A stretch of 64,000 nt of DNA, from assembly GCA_025738555.1 (NCBI GenBank), contig JAOVFP010000024.1, forward strand, positions 868,001 to 932,000. Direction: 5' to 3'. The notes below the pieces were generated by a model. That model was not told where the DNA came from, did not search any database, and was given only the letters and a program-made list of their open reading frames with translations. Of this stretch, positions 21,376 through 33,731 are shown one piece after another (position 1 is the stretch's first letter; each line of letters opens with the position of its first letter). This DNA comes from Cyathus striatus (Eukaryota > Basidiomycota > Agaricomycetes > Agaricales > Nidulariaceae). A program made the position numbers and the translations under genes.

Positions 21376-23835
21376 TCACTTCAACTCCTGTAATCGACTG
21401 TCCCATAGCTGTGTTCTCCTCCTTAAAACCGTGGGATCTGTCTGTTGACGACTAACTTGTTCTTCGGCCATTTTCCTAATACTCTTTCCTCTAGCTACTC
21501 CTGCTCGTGCCAGCGATAATCCCGGAATACGAGATCCTCCTTCGCCGACCTCTTGATCAAGGTTGTGGTCAGGGAAGAATTCTTCCAAATGTTGCACAAC
21601 GTCTTCGACATGAGGTCTTGGGGCCCAAGATTCGCCATGCCTGTCTGAAAGACTAAGCCTTGCAGTGAGTCTTGATAATCGATCCTCGACAGGCGAGCGG
21701 GGTTCTTTGTATCTCACTGGAACCAAGTCTACTGGAGGTTTCTTCCACATAGACCCAGCGGTAGTGGTTTCAGGTCACTATCTGAATTCATTATACTCTC
21801 TTGTATTTCCTCATATTCCATTGCACGATGGGTAGGCCGAGATTTTGTAGTCCCTAACGTAGACCGGGATAACCGAGATGTACGACGTCGACCAATACGC
21901 TCTAGGTATGAGTTTAGGGAATGTTGTGATAAGCTACTGGTGAACGTTGAGGGAGCATCAAGTGCTGATGAATAGGGAACTGGAGGGCCTAACTCAGGTA
22001 GGGGAGGTGGATTATAAGTAAATGGTAGACGCTGCACTTTTTTTCTATTTGCTTCATCATTATCAGAATCGCCATCTGGATTCGTTATACGGTAGGTTTT
22101 CCTGCGGGACCGTGAAGACCTAGAAGTTCTGCTACGGCTTCCAGAGCTTTCAGAGGCAGCATACGGACTTTTCTTTCCAACTACCCAGTCAGTAGATGCA
22201 CTGTTCTTTTTTGGAGATCCAGGAGGCGTTATAGTGACAAGGGGTGGACTGGGTCCACGCTTGACCTTAGGTTGACGAGGGAGAGTTCTCTGAATACTCG
22301 ATGGTACTAGGTATGTCCTCTGGTTTGGCCTTGCTGTTGCTAAATCATACTCGTAGTTATCATTGTCGATTTCGGCACCTCCTGTTCCAGTCTCCTTTCC
22401 GAGTTTGCGCAAAGAGTTTAGTCTCGCCAATGAAGAGGAGTATCCCACCTCTTCGAAAGCAGGAAATACCCAATTTGTAGGCAAGCTGAGATAGGGATGT
22501 CTCTTCAATAGCGCTGCCGAGGGACGACGTGTTGGATCACTGTATCATGCGTTAAAAGACATGATATATCACTATTGAAAAAAAAAATTACGGTTGAAAA
22601 CAAAGCTCCAGAAACTCAAGCGCATTCGCTGAAAGGCTGTGCTTCATTTGCGATGGAAGGGGAGGTGGCTTTCTGTCAAAGACCAGCTATAAAGGCGAAT
22701 TAGTGGTGGGTGCCAATCGATATAATCCAAAGCAAACCTTCATCATCACTGCTACAAGCTCTTCTCCACTCCAAGGCCTTTTGCCTGTCCACATTTCTTG
22801 CAGGATACAGCCAATACTCCATATGTCCACCTTTGAGTCATATCCCTTTCCATCAGAATCAAGGACTTCAGGTGCCATCCAATACACCGTTCCTTTCATA
22901 CCCGTGAAGGCGCGACCTTCTGCCTTCTTTGATATACCGAAATCCGAAATTTTGCATGAGCCGTTGATTTCGACCAGAATATTATCGGACTTAAGGTCCT
23001 GAAAATTTCATCAGTAATTACAGGATTATAATACTTGCACCAGCATACCCGATGAAGAATCTGTTTGGAATGAAGATATTCAAGGCCATTGAGGATTTGT
23101 GCTGTAAATGACTTTGATATATTCTCGTCGAACTTTCCATACTTCCGAAGACAGCTCGCTATAGTTCCACCTGGAACATATTCGAGGAAGCTTTGGCTAG
23201 TCAGCAACCCACATACTAAGTGGGAGGTATGATGGTGCTTACATGCTTAAGCAATCTGCATTCTCTTCGTATCCCAGATACTGTACAATGTTAGGGTGGT
23301 CCAGATCGCGTAATGTGTCACTCTCTGACCGCAGGGCCCGCACAACATCTAGTTGTTCTGAATACCTGAGATCCTTTGCAATCCTGGGTAATTCAACCTG
23401 CTTGACTGCCATTACTTCTCCGGTGGTCGCATTTAGTGCCAAGTAAACTCTCCCATAACTGCCTTTTCCAATGAGCTCTCCCCGCATCCATTTGAAGGTT
23501 GCTATTGCATATTTAAGATGTCTAATTTGGTTATAAAGAGAATTATACATACGTTTAGTAAATGAAGACTTGTTAACAATCTTCCCTTTTATGAAATGGC
23601 TGCTCGGGCGTCCTAGGTCCAATACGCTTCGGCGGGAAGAACGGCTCCTAGGTATGGGATTATCACCTGCGCCACCATAATCCTTTGCGGGGACTGTGAA
23701 ATCTGCTGCATTGAGAGAAGGGTATGAAGATTCAGCCTGTTTCTTTCGCAAGGTGCTCAGAAAAGCCTGGGAGGAGGGTCGTACAAGCCAGGTCTGCGCC
23801 AAATTATCGGATGATGCACCCTTCTTGACATGCAT
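21376..23835 (-). CDS. BCK1-like MAP kinase kinase kinase paralogue with C-terminal conserved module
   Basis: Ser/Thr kinase of the STE11/BCK1 class. N-terminal ~95 residues are basic and Ser-rich; then the kinase: GELIGKGSYGRVYLA (Gly loop), VMAVKQVEL (Lys), HRDLKSDN (catalytic Asp), SDFGIS (DFG), GTVYWMAPEV (activation segment). All catalytic residues are present. Intron positions in the kinase equal those of the BCK1 gene at 54936-59661, so they are paralogues. After the kinase comes a ~350-residue tail: Ser/Arg-rich, then SWAPRPHVEDVVQHLEEFFP, GKSIRKMAEE and RTQLWDSRLQELK. The same module precedes the kinase in the other copy. Joining kinase frame to tail needs a 47-bp intron (21732-21778, weak GTGACC donor) or a 1-nt indel there. 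The large N-terminal region and RA-like domain of the full-length copy are absent. Confidence 0.88.
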
Positions 23836-24139
23836 CCTTCACTAAAGAACTACAAAATACAGTAAAGACAGAAGAGAAAGGGTAATGGGGAAAGACTGAC
23901 GATCCAGGAGTGGGCATCAATCCAGCCATGGCATTACATGATAGTATCAAAATACAGCCTCAAACGCGTTACGCGGTGCACCTAAGTTACAGACGTCATT
24001 CCCACGCCCAAAGGCTGTTAATCACTCGTGGGAACATATATAGTATTGTACACCTCGATCGGGCAGTGTTGCGGGTAGTTGCTAATGATCAATTTACATG
24101 GGAATGACTAGTTAACCTGTAATCACTTCTTATGTATTA
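23836..24139. other. Intergenic between MAPKKK paralogue promoter and RNase III gene 3' end
   Basis: A 304-bp gap. It holds the promoter of the kinase gene and the 3' flank of the RNase III gene, both on the minus strand. No coding or repeat signal seen. Confidence 0.5.
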
Positions 24140-25319
24140 TCAATCTGAAATATCCATATCCGAATCGTCATCGTCTGCAGCTAATACGTTTCCTGGAATG
24201 CCATTTTTGATTTTGCCTAACAAAGGTGTCTTCCAGGTCTGTTCCGCTAGTTCTTCGTCAGTATCAATATGACGATGACACTGTCGCATCTTCGTAGCAG
24301 GCATTGGAGTTTCGGGTTGTAGCACTATTCTTGATGGTGAACCCTTTTTGATACTACGCAAGAGTTCTTGCATACTAGATGCGAGGTCGTACACTTTCCG
24401 ACTTTTCCCTCCGGCCTTAGGAGTGGAAGGGGCCGCTACAGGGCGGTATGACGTATGTGCTGGTATTTCCTCCAAGTCTTCCCATTCACTTTCATCAGTG
24501 CGGCTGTTGATTGATGTTGAAGTAACGGTAAGCCGAGTGTGTTGCGCAGAAGGGGATACAGTAACATCAAGTCGTTTTCTCATCAGCGTTGGTTTCTTCG
24601 GCGTGAATCTAAGAGGGGCTCCTAGATTTGCGTCTGAGTTACTGCCTCCGTATCAATATACATCCACACACAACTCACTACGTTGCCTATAATACGGCCG
24701 AGATGGATGACTCCTATTCCTGTGGAAACCAGCCTCGTCTCTATGTTCAAATTAGCGGCATGGACACGAGATTTTAGTAGAGCCTGCGCACGTATATTCT
24801 TGATGAGCTTCACCTGCTACCCATATTAGCGGCAAAAAGAATCCCTTCAACCATGATCGAAACACATCATGCCCATATTCTTTTTGATAGGCTGCAATGA
24901 TGGTCTCAAATGCATCGCCAGCAGGTTTCACTGGATTTTCCAGGTTGTGGAATCCTGCCTTGTGCATAAGATGGGCAAATGTAGAGTTGGCAGTTAGCAC
25001 ACTGCTTGTCCTCTAGGTCTTGTCAGTTGAAATTATAAAAGTATAAAAATTGAAAGTGGCTGACGGTATAAAACCCTGGACTCATTTGCTTATATGCCGC
25101 GTACAGTTCCTCTGCTACTGCTGCGCTCATAAGGGCATCCCCGACAAACTCCAAACGTTCCATTTCGTTGTCGCTTCCACAGACAATATCCCACATCTTC
25201 TCGCTCAGCTGCGGAAGGTTGAATTTATATGTGGGATCGTAAATCTTTTGCACGACTTGACGATGAATGAAATCGAGCCTCAAATCACGTATAAAGGGAA
25301 AGGCCGATTTGTGAACCAT
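24140..25319 (-). CDS. RNase III domain-containing protein
   Basis: The first exon (ATG 25319) leads to MERLEFVGDALMSAAVAEELY, the RNase III signature motif with the acidic residues that bind Mg2+ (E..F.GD). The next exon has SVLTANSTFAHLMHKAGFH and KPAGDAFETIIAAYQKEYG, where the second acidic pair (D..E) is kept. A 52-bp intron (GTGTTT..CAG, CTAAT branch) then joins to VKLIKNIRAQALLKSRVHAAN. The C-terminal third is Ser/Lys-rich and acidic at the end (DDDDSDMDISD), probably disordered. It resembles single-domain RNase III-like proteins, such as mitoribosomal bL-type or Rnt1-like forms; no dsRNA-binding domain is visible. The exact last intron near 24640-24680 is uncertain. Divergent from the nucleoporin gene. 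Confidence 0.8.
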
Positions 25320-25551
25320 CAGAAGGTTATATCGGAGCAGCAAAAGAAAAATGACGAAGGGACAGCGAGATTTGAGACAGTCTGACGAGCATTTTCGGCT
25401 AGCTATTAAATTAGGGACATGAGAGAAGCAGCCGAGTTTTGCTTTTACCGCGACCGCACCTAAGACCAGTCATGTGATATTTCCCACGACGTACACTTGA
25501 GAGGCGGCGCGTTCAAGGAAGAAATGTTCAACTTACCACTGCTTCCGTCCA

Positions 25552-28500
25552 ATGGCTGCTACGTTTGCTGCCTCCCAATCTTATTCTGGCTCAGAACATA
25601 CACAATCGAGAAGAAACATTATATCTACGCGTCAAGTTCAACCCCAGAAACCTCCCTCTGTTGACCTTCCAGCCCTGCAAAATGCAAGCAGAGTTTTATT
25701 GGACCACTTCAACCAGGATGCGCAGATAATTCCTGACTTGGGCGAAGCTATAACAAATTGTATGCTACTACCAACCCCCACTATCTTCTGCTAATCTGTA
25801 CTAGCTGGTCAGGTGTCTGTATCGTATAGCATTTTTCCTGATGATATCCGAGTGCCGTACCAGAAGCGACGTTTCGTTGGAATCCCAGACGGTCTATTTC
25901 AGTACTATGACAGTGCGCATTTATAACATGGTTTCTGGAACATAAACTCACAGGTTTAGGTGCAAGTGTTACTTCGAACATGGGAATAATGCCACAAATT
26001 GAACGCGTGTGGATCACCATTGACCACAAACTCTTTTTGTGGGACTATAATGATGGGTATGTCATATACATCTGTTCATTCCATTCGTTATTGAAAGACC
26101 TGCAGACACGAAATATCATCATTCGTAGACCAGCCAGATGTTATTACTCACGTTGCTCTTGTCAAACCAAAGTCCGGTCTTTTCATTGATGAAATATCTT
26201 CACTCCTTGTTATTTGTACACCAGTATCAGTCCTACTTATTGGACTTTCAACCTCTCCACGTCCTGGATCAATAAGCAAGGAGATCAAGCTCTACGCAAC
26301 CGATCTCGCTATTCCATCCGATGTGGAGATGACCTCCGTAGTGGGTACAGCGGATGGTCGAATATTTATGTGCGGTTCGCAAGATGGAAACTTATACGAG
26401 CTACATTATCAGGAAAACGAGTCCTGGTTTGGGAAACGCATTCAGCTAATTAACCATTCGGTCGGTGGTGTCCAAAGTTTATTGCCCAGATTTGCATCTT
26501 CAAATAGTGAAGGTAAGCCAAGTTTGTGCATTAGTTCAGGGAGGAAATGCTGACTGTCTTTAGATCGGATCGTTTCCTTAGTGTCTGATATCGAAAGGAA
26601 TTGCTTCTATACCCTAACATTCAAGAATTCGATCTCCATATATAAACCCGCTGCGGAGAAGTCCATCCAACACGTTCAGACCATATCTAACATTTATAAA
26701 GCAGCACAAGATAAAGCACCTGGCTCCCCTGCCATCACTCCCCAAAGCTTCCAAGTGATTTCGTTACATCCTATGAAGCCCTCAGAGTCCAGGGCTGGTG
26801 TCCAACTCATTGCTATCACTACAAACGGAGTACGCTTGTACTTCGCCCCTGCTCTTTCTTATGGATATTCTTATGGAGGTGGATCAAGCACTTCTCTCCA
26901 ATTAGTACATGTTCGACTTCCACCTTCAAATTTGATTCATCCAGACGAGCAAAACAATTCTCATCGTCCATCAATGGCTACATACGGCGGCCCACAAGTA
27001 CAGCCGGTCGCCACAAGTCGACCATATATTGTATCATCCATCGAACACTCTTGTTATACTGAGGGCTTAACTGTCGCAACACAACAAGGAGACACCGATG
27101 GAGCGGACTACATTCTTTGTCTTGCTCCAGACCTTACGCGCATGGGCTCGCTAGGTCAGGTAGCCCCAGTAGCTCAAAGTGGACAAACTCAACACTTTGG
27201 TAGCTACAATGGAACAACGAGTAACAGTCGCCCCCCATTGACAGAATATGCAACGTTACTGTCTATCCCCGGTCGAACATGGGCAATGGCAACGGTTCCA
27301 CATTCGTCTCCACAACACCAGCAGGTGCTCCTTCCCCTTCCGTAATCAATGAATTGTCCAAGCAATTTGGGGAATCTACACAACAATTCATGCTTCTCAC
27401 AAATGTTGGATTAACCTTCCTGGCAAAGAGAAGAGCTACAGACTATTTGAAAGCTGTCCTAGAAGAATTGCAATCCGAAGGAAATGTTCAATCAATTATT
27501 CAGTTGCGGGATAGGTTTGTAATACCTGTTTTCTATCTATCTTAGATTCAAAAGTTTTATTATTATAGCTTTGGTAGAGACCAAACGTGTTCAATGCTTC
27601 TTGCACTCGCCAGCGGAAACACCTATTTGGATTCTGCGGAAGGATCGAATACCATAAGTATGATCAATGCTGACATCGCTGCGGTAGCCAAACAGGCTTT
27701 CTATGATTTTGGTGAGCGCCCAATATGGACGGAAAGAGTCACATATGGTACCAGTAGGTTATCCACTATTTTTTTTTGTATCGCAGTAGCTCACTTCATT
27801 CCTAGGCGATAATCAGGGCACAGCCCTTTTCAGTGGCAGGAGAGAGGGATTAGCATTCTATTTCGCTCGCTTGGTTAGGCCATTCTGGAAGGCAAAGGTT
27901 ACCACACAAGGGTATGAGATTTGGTGTCTGAATTATCATCGTTCTAACGAATTTTAGACCTGCTGGACAAGTTCTGGCTATCTCAGACGTCACACTTACT
28001 ACAATACAAAAGAATCTATTTAGCCTAAAAGATTTTCTCGACAAAAATCCTCAGCTTTTTCACTCGTCACCTAGCGATCCGGCATCCAGTCGTACTCCTG
28101 TCACAGAACAGGAAGCTTGGAGGGTACACCTCTTTCTCATGGTTGAGTTTTACTTTTTTCTCACCCTGATTCACAGGTTGAGCAAAATTCAGTGAACGAG
28201 CTACTTTCACTTCTCACTAGAACTATAGAAGCACTTTCTTTCATATTGCTTCTGAATGATTATCGGCTTGGTGACCTCATTTCTCAGTTAGTAATTTTCT
28301 TGATCTCGGTCCTTACCAGCGTCTGACCTTTTATTAGATGTGATACTGGCACACAGAAGCTCATATCCTCACAAACATTCGAAGACCTTATCACAACACA
28401 GAATGGAATGACTATTTCTCGTGCTTTGGTTAATGTAGTGATTGACCAGCAAATTGGACAACAGATTAGTGCAAGTTATTTCTTATTTCTTATTGATTTG

Positions 28501-30561
28501 TATGTAACTACTTACCTGGGTTGCAGGTGGATACAATCAGCGAAGTCTTGCAGAATAGGTGTGGGTCTTTTTGCAGTACCGATGATGTTATGCTTTATAA
28601 GGCACGTTTGTCCCTTGCGCACTCTAGTTCGCATATTTATCATATTGAAAAGGCAAAAGAAAATGTCCGGAAAGCTGTCGAAACTCGAAGCCCCACAGAG
28701 CGACAGAACTGGCTTTCAGAGGCGCTACGGTCAGTTTTCTCTTTTATTACAGGCTAACATTAACTGGTTATTAGCTTGTTCATCAAAGGAGCACGGATTT
28801 TGGACTTTGAGAAGCTTAGAGAGATCTGTGGCGATTTTCAACAGTTGAACTACGCCAAAGGTAAACCCTACAGTCAAATAATACTATACGTTTATAAATA
28901 TCTAAAATAGGCGCGGTGGAACTCCCCTTGGTCTATGCTCAAGTGATGGATCCGGATAATGTTGGACTCGAGTACTGGCATAGTGGGACCCCTGCCAATG
29001 ATTATCGCTTCGACTTCGCTGAAAAGCGCCTTCAGAGTTATGACCTCATTATGGATTCGTTATCAGCATTCGACGACAAGTGTAATGCTGCAAAAGAGTC
29101 TGGCGAGCCTTCCAACCTAGACACACCCGAAGCGGTGCGGACTCATGCATACGAGCTTGCATTCTTGTCCAAAGATGAAATGTTTCACTCGACTTTATAT
29201 GACTGGCTTATAAGTCGTGGATTGGCCGATGACTTGCTTGAGGTCTACTGCTATGCCTATTTCAAGTGGCTTTGCTAACAGTTCCTTCAATAGATGCGAC
29301 CACCATATTTGGAGGCTCATTTAAGACGCGATCCTCCAACAGTTCAAAAATATCAGCTTCTTTGGCAATTTTATGTAAAGAACGGTCAACCTCTAAGGGC
29401 TGCAGAAGTATTGGCGGCTTTGGCAGAATCAACTCAGTGTGTGATTATTATTTACCTTCACATACGTAATTTAAACAGCATAAAATTAGGTTCGATTTGG
29501 ACTTGGATGCTCGTGTTGAATATCTGACGCTTGCTGTTGCGAATGCAAAATCGCATCCCGTCTCTGCCGGAGGCAGGCATGAAACAGCAATAGCCTTTCT
29601 TACAGATCTAGAAGAAAAGCTTGATGTTGCACGGGTTCAATTGGAGGTTTACAACCACCTTGCCCCTCATATCGACGATGCACCCGAAGTAGGGGCTCGG
29701 ATTAACCTCCTTACGAAGCGGCTGTTCACTATGACAGAGGTATGAGTCGATGGCTACTTCAGGAACGTATCTTCATAAATACATTTTTAGCTTTATCAAG
29801 ACTATGCTATTCCTTTTGATCTTCCCGTTATAAAGTTGCTGTGCTTGCACGTCTCAGAACATCGTGACGATACCATCGTGCGCCCGATCTGGAACCAGAT
29901 TTTCGAGGAAGGTCAGAATATTTGCCTAAGCTCAGTTCGACATTCTGAATGAAATGAAATATGTATAGTCTTCCAGGAAGCCTCCGACCCGTCGACTCAA
30001 GCGGATCTTTTGATGGGACGCATAGTTCCGTTAGGCCAGAGATTTTATCCATCTGAAAGCGCTTTCCCTCTTCGTACGTTTGGATTAGCTCCAATCCCGA
30101 ATAATTTTATATTAAATTTTGTATACAGGACATATCGCGACGTTGGTGGTCCGGTTTAAGCTCAACAACAGGAATTCTGTGCCCGCAGGCTGGGCTTCTA
30201 GATTGTTGATTCAGTCAGGTGTGCCATATACAGAGATCTGGGATATATTCCATGAAATGTACGAATCTCAGGTGAGTAATCTGTTTGACTGAAGTTGTAC
30301 AGACTCTTACTGCCCGTTATTCAGATACCTCCATTCAATGACCAAGCGAATGTGCAAGCTATATCTTCAGAGATTGCTATTCTTTTCTCGGACTGGCTCC
30401 AAGAAGCTATGCGACCTCAGTCGTCCATTGGCCGCGGCGAATTCCCTGTTGGAAGAATTGATACTGCTATTGATCAATATGTCGCCGAGCTCGAAGCCAG
30501 TCGGACCGAGACACGAACTACATTTGAAAATGTGAAACGCCAACTTCGCCGGTATTGGTGA
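25552..30561 (+). CDS. NUP170: Inner-ring nucleoporin Nup155/Nup170/Nup157
   Basis: Large scaffold nucleoporin of the nuclear pore inner ring. After a Gln/Ser leader, the N-terminal beta-propeller signature is clear: PDLGEAITN, SYSIFPDDIRVPYQKRRFVGIPDGLF, then PQIERVWITIDHKLFLWDYNDG, VVGTADGRIFMCGSQDGNLYEL. The downstream part is an alpha-solenoid: FGESTQQFMLLTNVGLTFLAKRRA, WVLRSLCLFIKGA-type helices, DEMFHSTLYDWLISRGLADDLLE, PPYLEAHLRRDPPTVQKYQLLWQFYVKNGQPLRAAEVL and the C-terminal QYVAELEASRTE..NVKRQLRRYW. More than fifteen short introns, and the product is ~1,350 residues, the usual family size. The order of motifs matches fungal Nup170 throughout; no break was noticed. Confidence 0.94.
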
Positions 30562-30672
30562 CATCTCCATATTCCAGTACATACAATACAAAGTATATAT
30601 CCATCAACAATAATGTATTGTTTCTTTTAGACATTGCAAGTTACAGATGTAAATGGACGATAAGGCGATGAA

Positions 30673-31660
30673 TCAGTTGACTTCCAACACAGCATCTTCC
30701 GCTCGTAATAAAATGCGTTTTGTCAAGCTTTGCGTTACTTGATATACTTTATACAAAGCTCTAGTGTGTAGTAGAGTGTTTTAAGGTAAATGAATGAAAA
30801 TTCTTAATCTTGAGACTTACCTTAGTGCGCCTAGCAAGATCAAACCAACTACTATGAGGGCGGCTACATCGCGGTTGTTGTTTCTCCGATTGCGGCTACC
30901 ACGGTAGCGGGCTATCCATTGAATTGGCCCCAAAAATTGGAGAGACAAAAGCATGTGAACAAGAGATCCAGCGCCTACAAGTGGAAGCCCTATGATGAAG
31001 CGTCTAATAAAGCGCTTGATAATCCCAGGTACTGGTCGTGGCGTAGGGTGGAATGGAATTGAAGTTGACGCAGGAAAGGAAATCTTGTCTTCATCTAAGA
31101 TATCAGACATATCACCATCTCGAAGAACGCGGAAGGCAGCGGTGACTAGATCTTGTGCGACCTCCAGAGGAGAGATGTAAAATCCAGAATAATATCGGAG
31201 GCTGGGCTCCTCGAACCAGCTCATGAAATAGGTCGTTATGTAGGATGCCAGCATAACCACCAAAGTGAACAACAGTCCCGAAATCCCACCGACTATAACT
31301 GCGCAATGTGAAGGATAAGGGTGTCAACAATTCAGTATTCAAACCTGAAGTACCTGGATTCGTGGCTAGTCCCAACACCCTAGTTCTAGTGAATCTGTAA
31401 CGATAGTGGCATTGAGGACATGCGAAAAAAGCGCTTTTAGAAGAAGATGTATTTCTCCACTTCTGAAGGCATTTAACGTGAACATACTGATAATAGTGAG
31501 CAAGACGACGGATGAAAGCAGTGGCAGTTTGACGTACACTTATGGAACCTTTACAGAGACAAGGGCGGATAAGACGACCGAATTCACTCTGGGCTTCGAG
31601 ACCATCAAAACATATTCTACACTGTTTCTCTTCGGCAGGTGGAGACGTGTCGGAAGACAT
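30673..31660 (-). CDS. RING-CH (MARCH-type) membrane E3 ubiquitin ligase
   Basis: The N-terminus is a RING-CH finger: CRICFDG, RPCLCKGSISYVHVKCLQKW, FACPQCHYRYRF, i.e. C4HC3 order, with one intron inside it. Two or more hydrophobic spans follow (GLLFTLVVMLASYITTYF; IIGLPLVGAGSLVHMLLSL; VAALIVVGLILLGAL), so this is an integral membrane ligase probably acting in ER or Golgi quality control. The apparent stop just after GALR is not the end: AG|GTAAGT there starts a 60-bp intron (30761-30820), and the last exon gives a continuation reading ALYKVYQVTQSLTKRILLRA and ending EDAVLEVN before TGA 30675-30673. Convergent with the nucleoporin gene, 111 bp between stops. Divergent from the carrier gene. 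Confidence 0.9.
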
Positions 31661-31923
31661 ACTAAGATTTGGGTATAACGGCTGTGCTCAACTCAAGGTC
31701 ATGACATTGATTATAGTAGTAAGTAAGCGTGACCTTGCCATGAGTCCGTGACCTTTCCCCGCACTGCTCTTTGTCATGTGACAACAACGTATCGTCCCTG
31801 AGGAGAAAACACAACACAACAACACGAATGCTTGAATCAATCTGGTCCCGACTCCCGACTCTCGACTTTCGGCACTCATAAAGTCTAACTCATATACATA
31901 TACCCAATTTCTGTTGTGCACAC

Positions 31924-33490
31924 ATGGGACAAGATGCAGGAAGTAGCCATATTCGATTAGTCGGTGCTTTCGCTGGTATCGGCAGTGGTCAGTGCCTGTT
32001 CGTCTCGTGTTGTTCGTGCTTTTAAAAGCTTCTCCCTTTCGCTCAAGGTCTAACCAAGGTTAATACTTTCCGGTAGTTGTTAATAAGTGCTTTGACCGGC
32101 TCTACATTCGCAGGTTGCCGTGGGACATGGGTAAGCTCCTTTATATCATCGTATCATACCCATTGAAGCCTTCAATAGTTAACGTTCACTTCCTTTGAAT
32201 CCAGATTTGATACCATAAAAACACGCCTTCAGTGTTCGCCGCCTGGTACATATTCTGGAGCTATAGACGTTTTGCGTAAAATTGTTCGGAATGAAGTATC
32301 AAATATTTCTATTCATTACAGAATGAAAGTGCTCAATTCTTCCCGTCATCGTGCAGGGATTACTGGCGTTATACAAGGGAGCCACACCTCCAGCGGTAGG
32401 ATGGGCGGCTATAGACTCCTTACTCCTCGGTTCACTACACAACTATCGATTGTTCCTTTTGCGTCAGAGAGCACTATCAGAACCAACCCCACAAACAGGT
32501 GTACCGCGCCTGACGTTGCTGGGCCACGGCTTTGCAGGCCTTTTTGCTGGATGGACAAGGTTCGAAATAAAGTACTCCTCTATGTTAAATTGTATTGTTC
32601 ACATTTTTCGTCGTCACAAAGTACATTAATCGCCACGCCAGTCGAACTTCTGAAAGGTATAGCGCATCCTAGAAACATTTCTGTGGTTCGAGCTTACTGT
32701 CTGGAACTCAGTAAAGCTTCAGCTTCAATCACAACGATTAGTATCGGACCGTCAATTTATGAGTTCTATTGATTGCGCTCGACAAATCATTGCCCTTCAG
32801 GGTGTTGGGGGCTTGTGGTCAGGATTTGCCGGGAGCCTAGCATTTCGGAGCAATTTCTTTTGGATGTTCTTGTCTTTTGAGGTCAGTGCTTTTAATGCGG
32901 AATAAGCTTTGGATAACCTCGGGAAGACTGGAAACTAACTACATATGTACCAGGCGTTGATGCGTGGCTTCGGAAAACTCAAGGATACACCTTTCGAGGT
33001 ACGGGAGACTCCATCCAATTACCGCTACAAAAAACATTTAATTCATATCTCTTCAGATAAGCACTGCGGCCGCGAACTTCGCGTCCGGAGGATTGGCTTC
33101 TTTCGCTTTCTGGGCAATGGCTATTCCGGCAGATAATGTAAAAAAGTAGGACTCTCTCACAAAGGGTTTTGTCGCAGAAGCTAACATTTTTCCCTAGTCG
33201 AATGATGGCGTATCCTCACCCACTCCCGTATTGGTCTCTTGCAAAACCGACATCGCTGAACATCATGAGACCATCGTTCATTTCAACTGTACGCCACATC
33301 TACTGCAACGATGGAGCGGTCGGATTCTTCCGCGGGCTAACTCCTTGTTTTTTACGTGCATTCCCTGTTAACGCATGTGCCTTATTCGTTTATGAAGGGA
33401 TGATGCAGCTTCTAGGGGCAGAAAAGGTTGTCAATTTTGTTGTTTCATTTTGTTAGTGCTGACGAGAACGCTGTGCAGACGCGCCGGTAA
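31924..33490 (+). CDS. Mitochondrial carrier family (SLC25) transporter
   Basis: Three-repeat inner-membrane carrier. Repeat 1 carries GFDTIKTRLQC, repeat 2 TPVELLKVKLQLQ, repeat 3 IPADNVKNRMMA, each followed by a G-rich second helix (LYKGATPPAVGWA; GGLWSGFAGSLAFR; GFFRGLTPCFLRAFPVNA). The start helix SSHIRLVGAFAGIGSGLTKVAVGHG is intact. Repeat 1 has Gly where the family motif P.[DE]..[KR] has Pro; repeats 2 and 3 are standard. The closing residues after the last intron are EKTRR-stop. The layout resembles fungal carriers of the carnitine/amino-acid branch (SLC25A20/45/47/48), but the substrate cannot be assigned. At least nine introns, several near 50 bp; one internal exon is only ~35 nt around TPVELLK. 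Confidence 0.88.
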
Positions 33491-33731
33491 TTCTACGAGC
33501 GTGTTTACTTATGTATGACGCCATAGGATTATCTAGATCTGCCAAAAATTTAATAGCGCCGTGGATTGCCGCATTTAGAGTATTATATTCCAAATGTAGA
33601 CGTTGTCATAAACTTAAAATAATAAACACGTATATTACGATAAGAGTGATTAGAAGTGAGTCTAGGATAGATAAATCCAGAAGTGTAGTCATTCGAAATG
33701 TCCATCTCTATGACTTAATTTTCGATAATTA

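Noticed and set aside
30817..30819. Stop codon of the RING-CH gene at 30817
   Set aside because: The TAA is inside a GTAAGT donor, and splicing yields a longer, family-like C-terminus.
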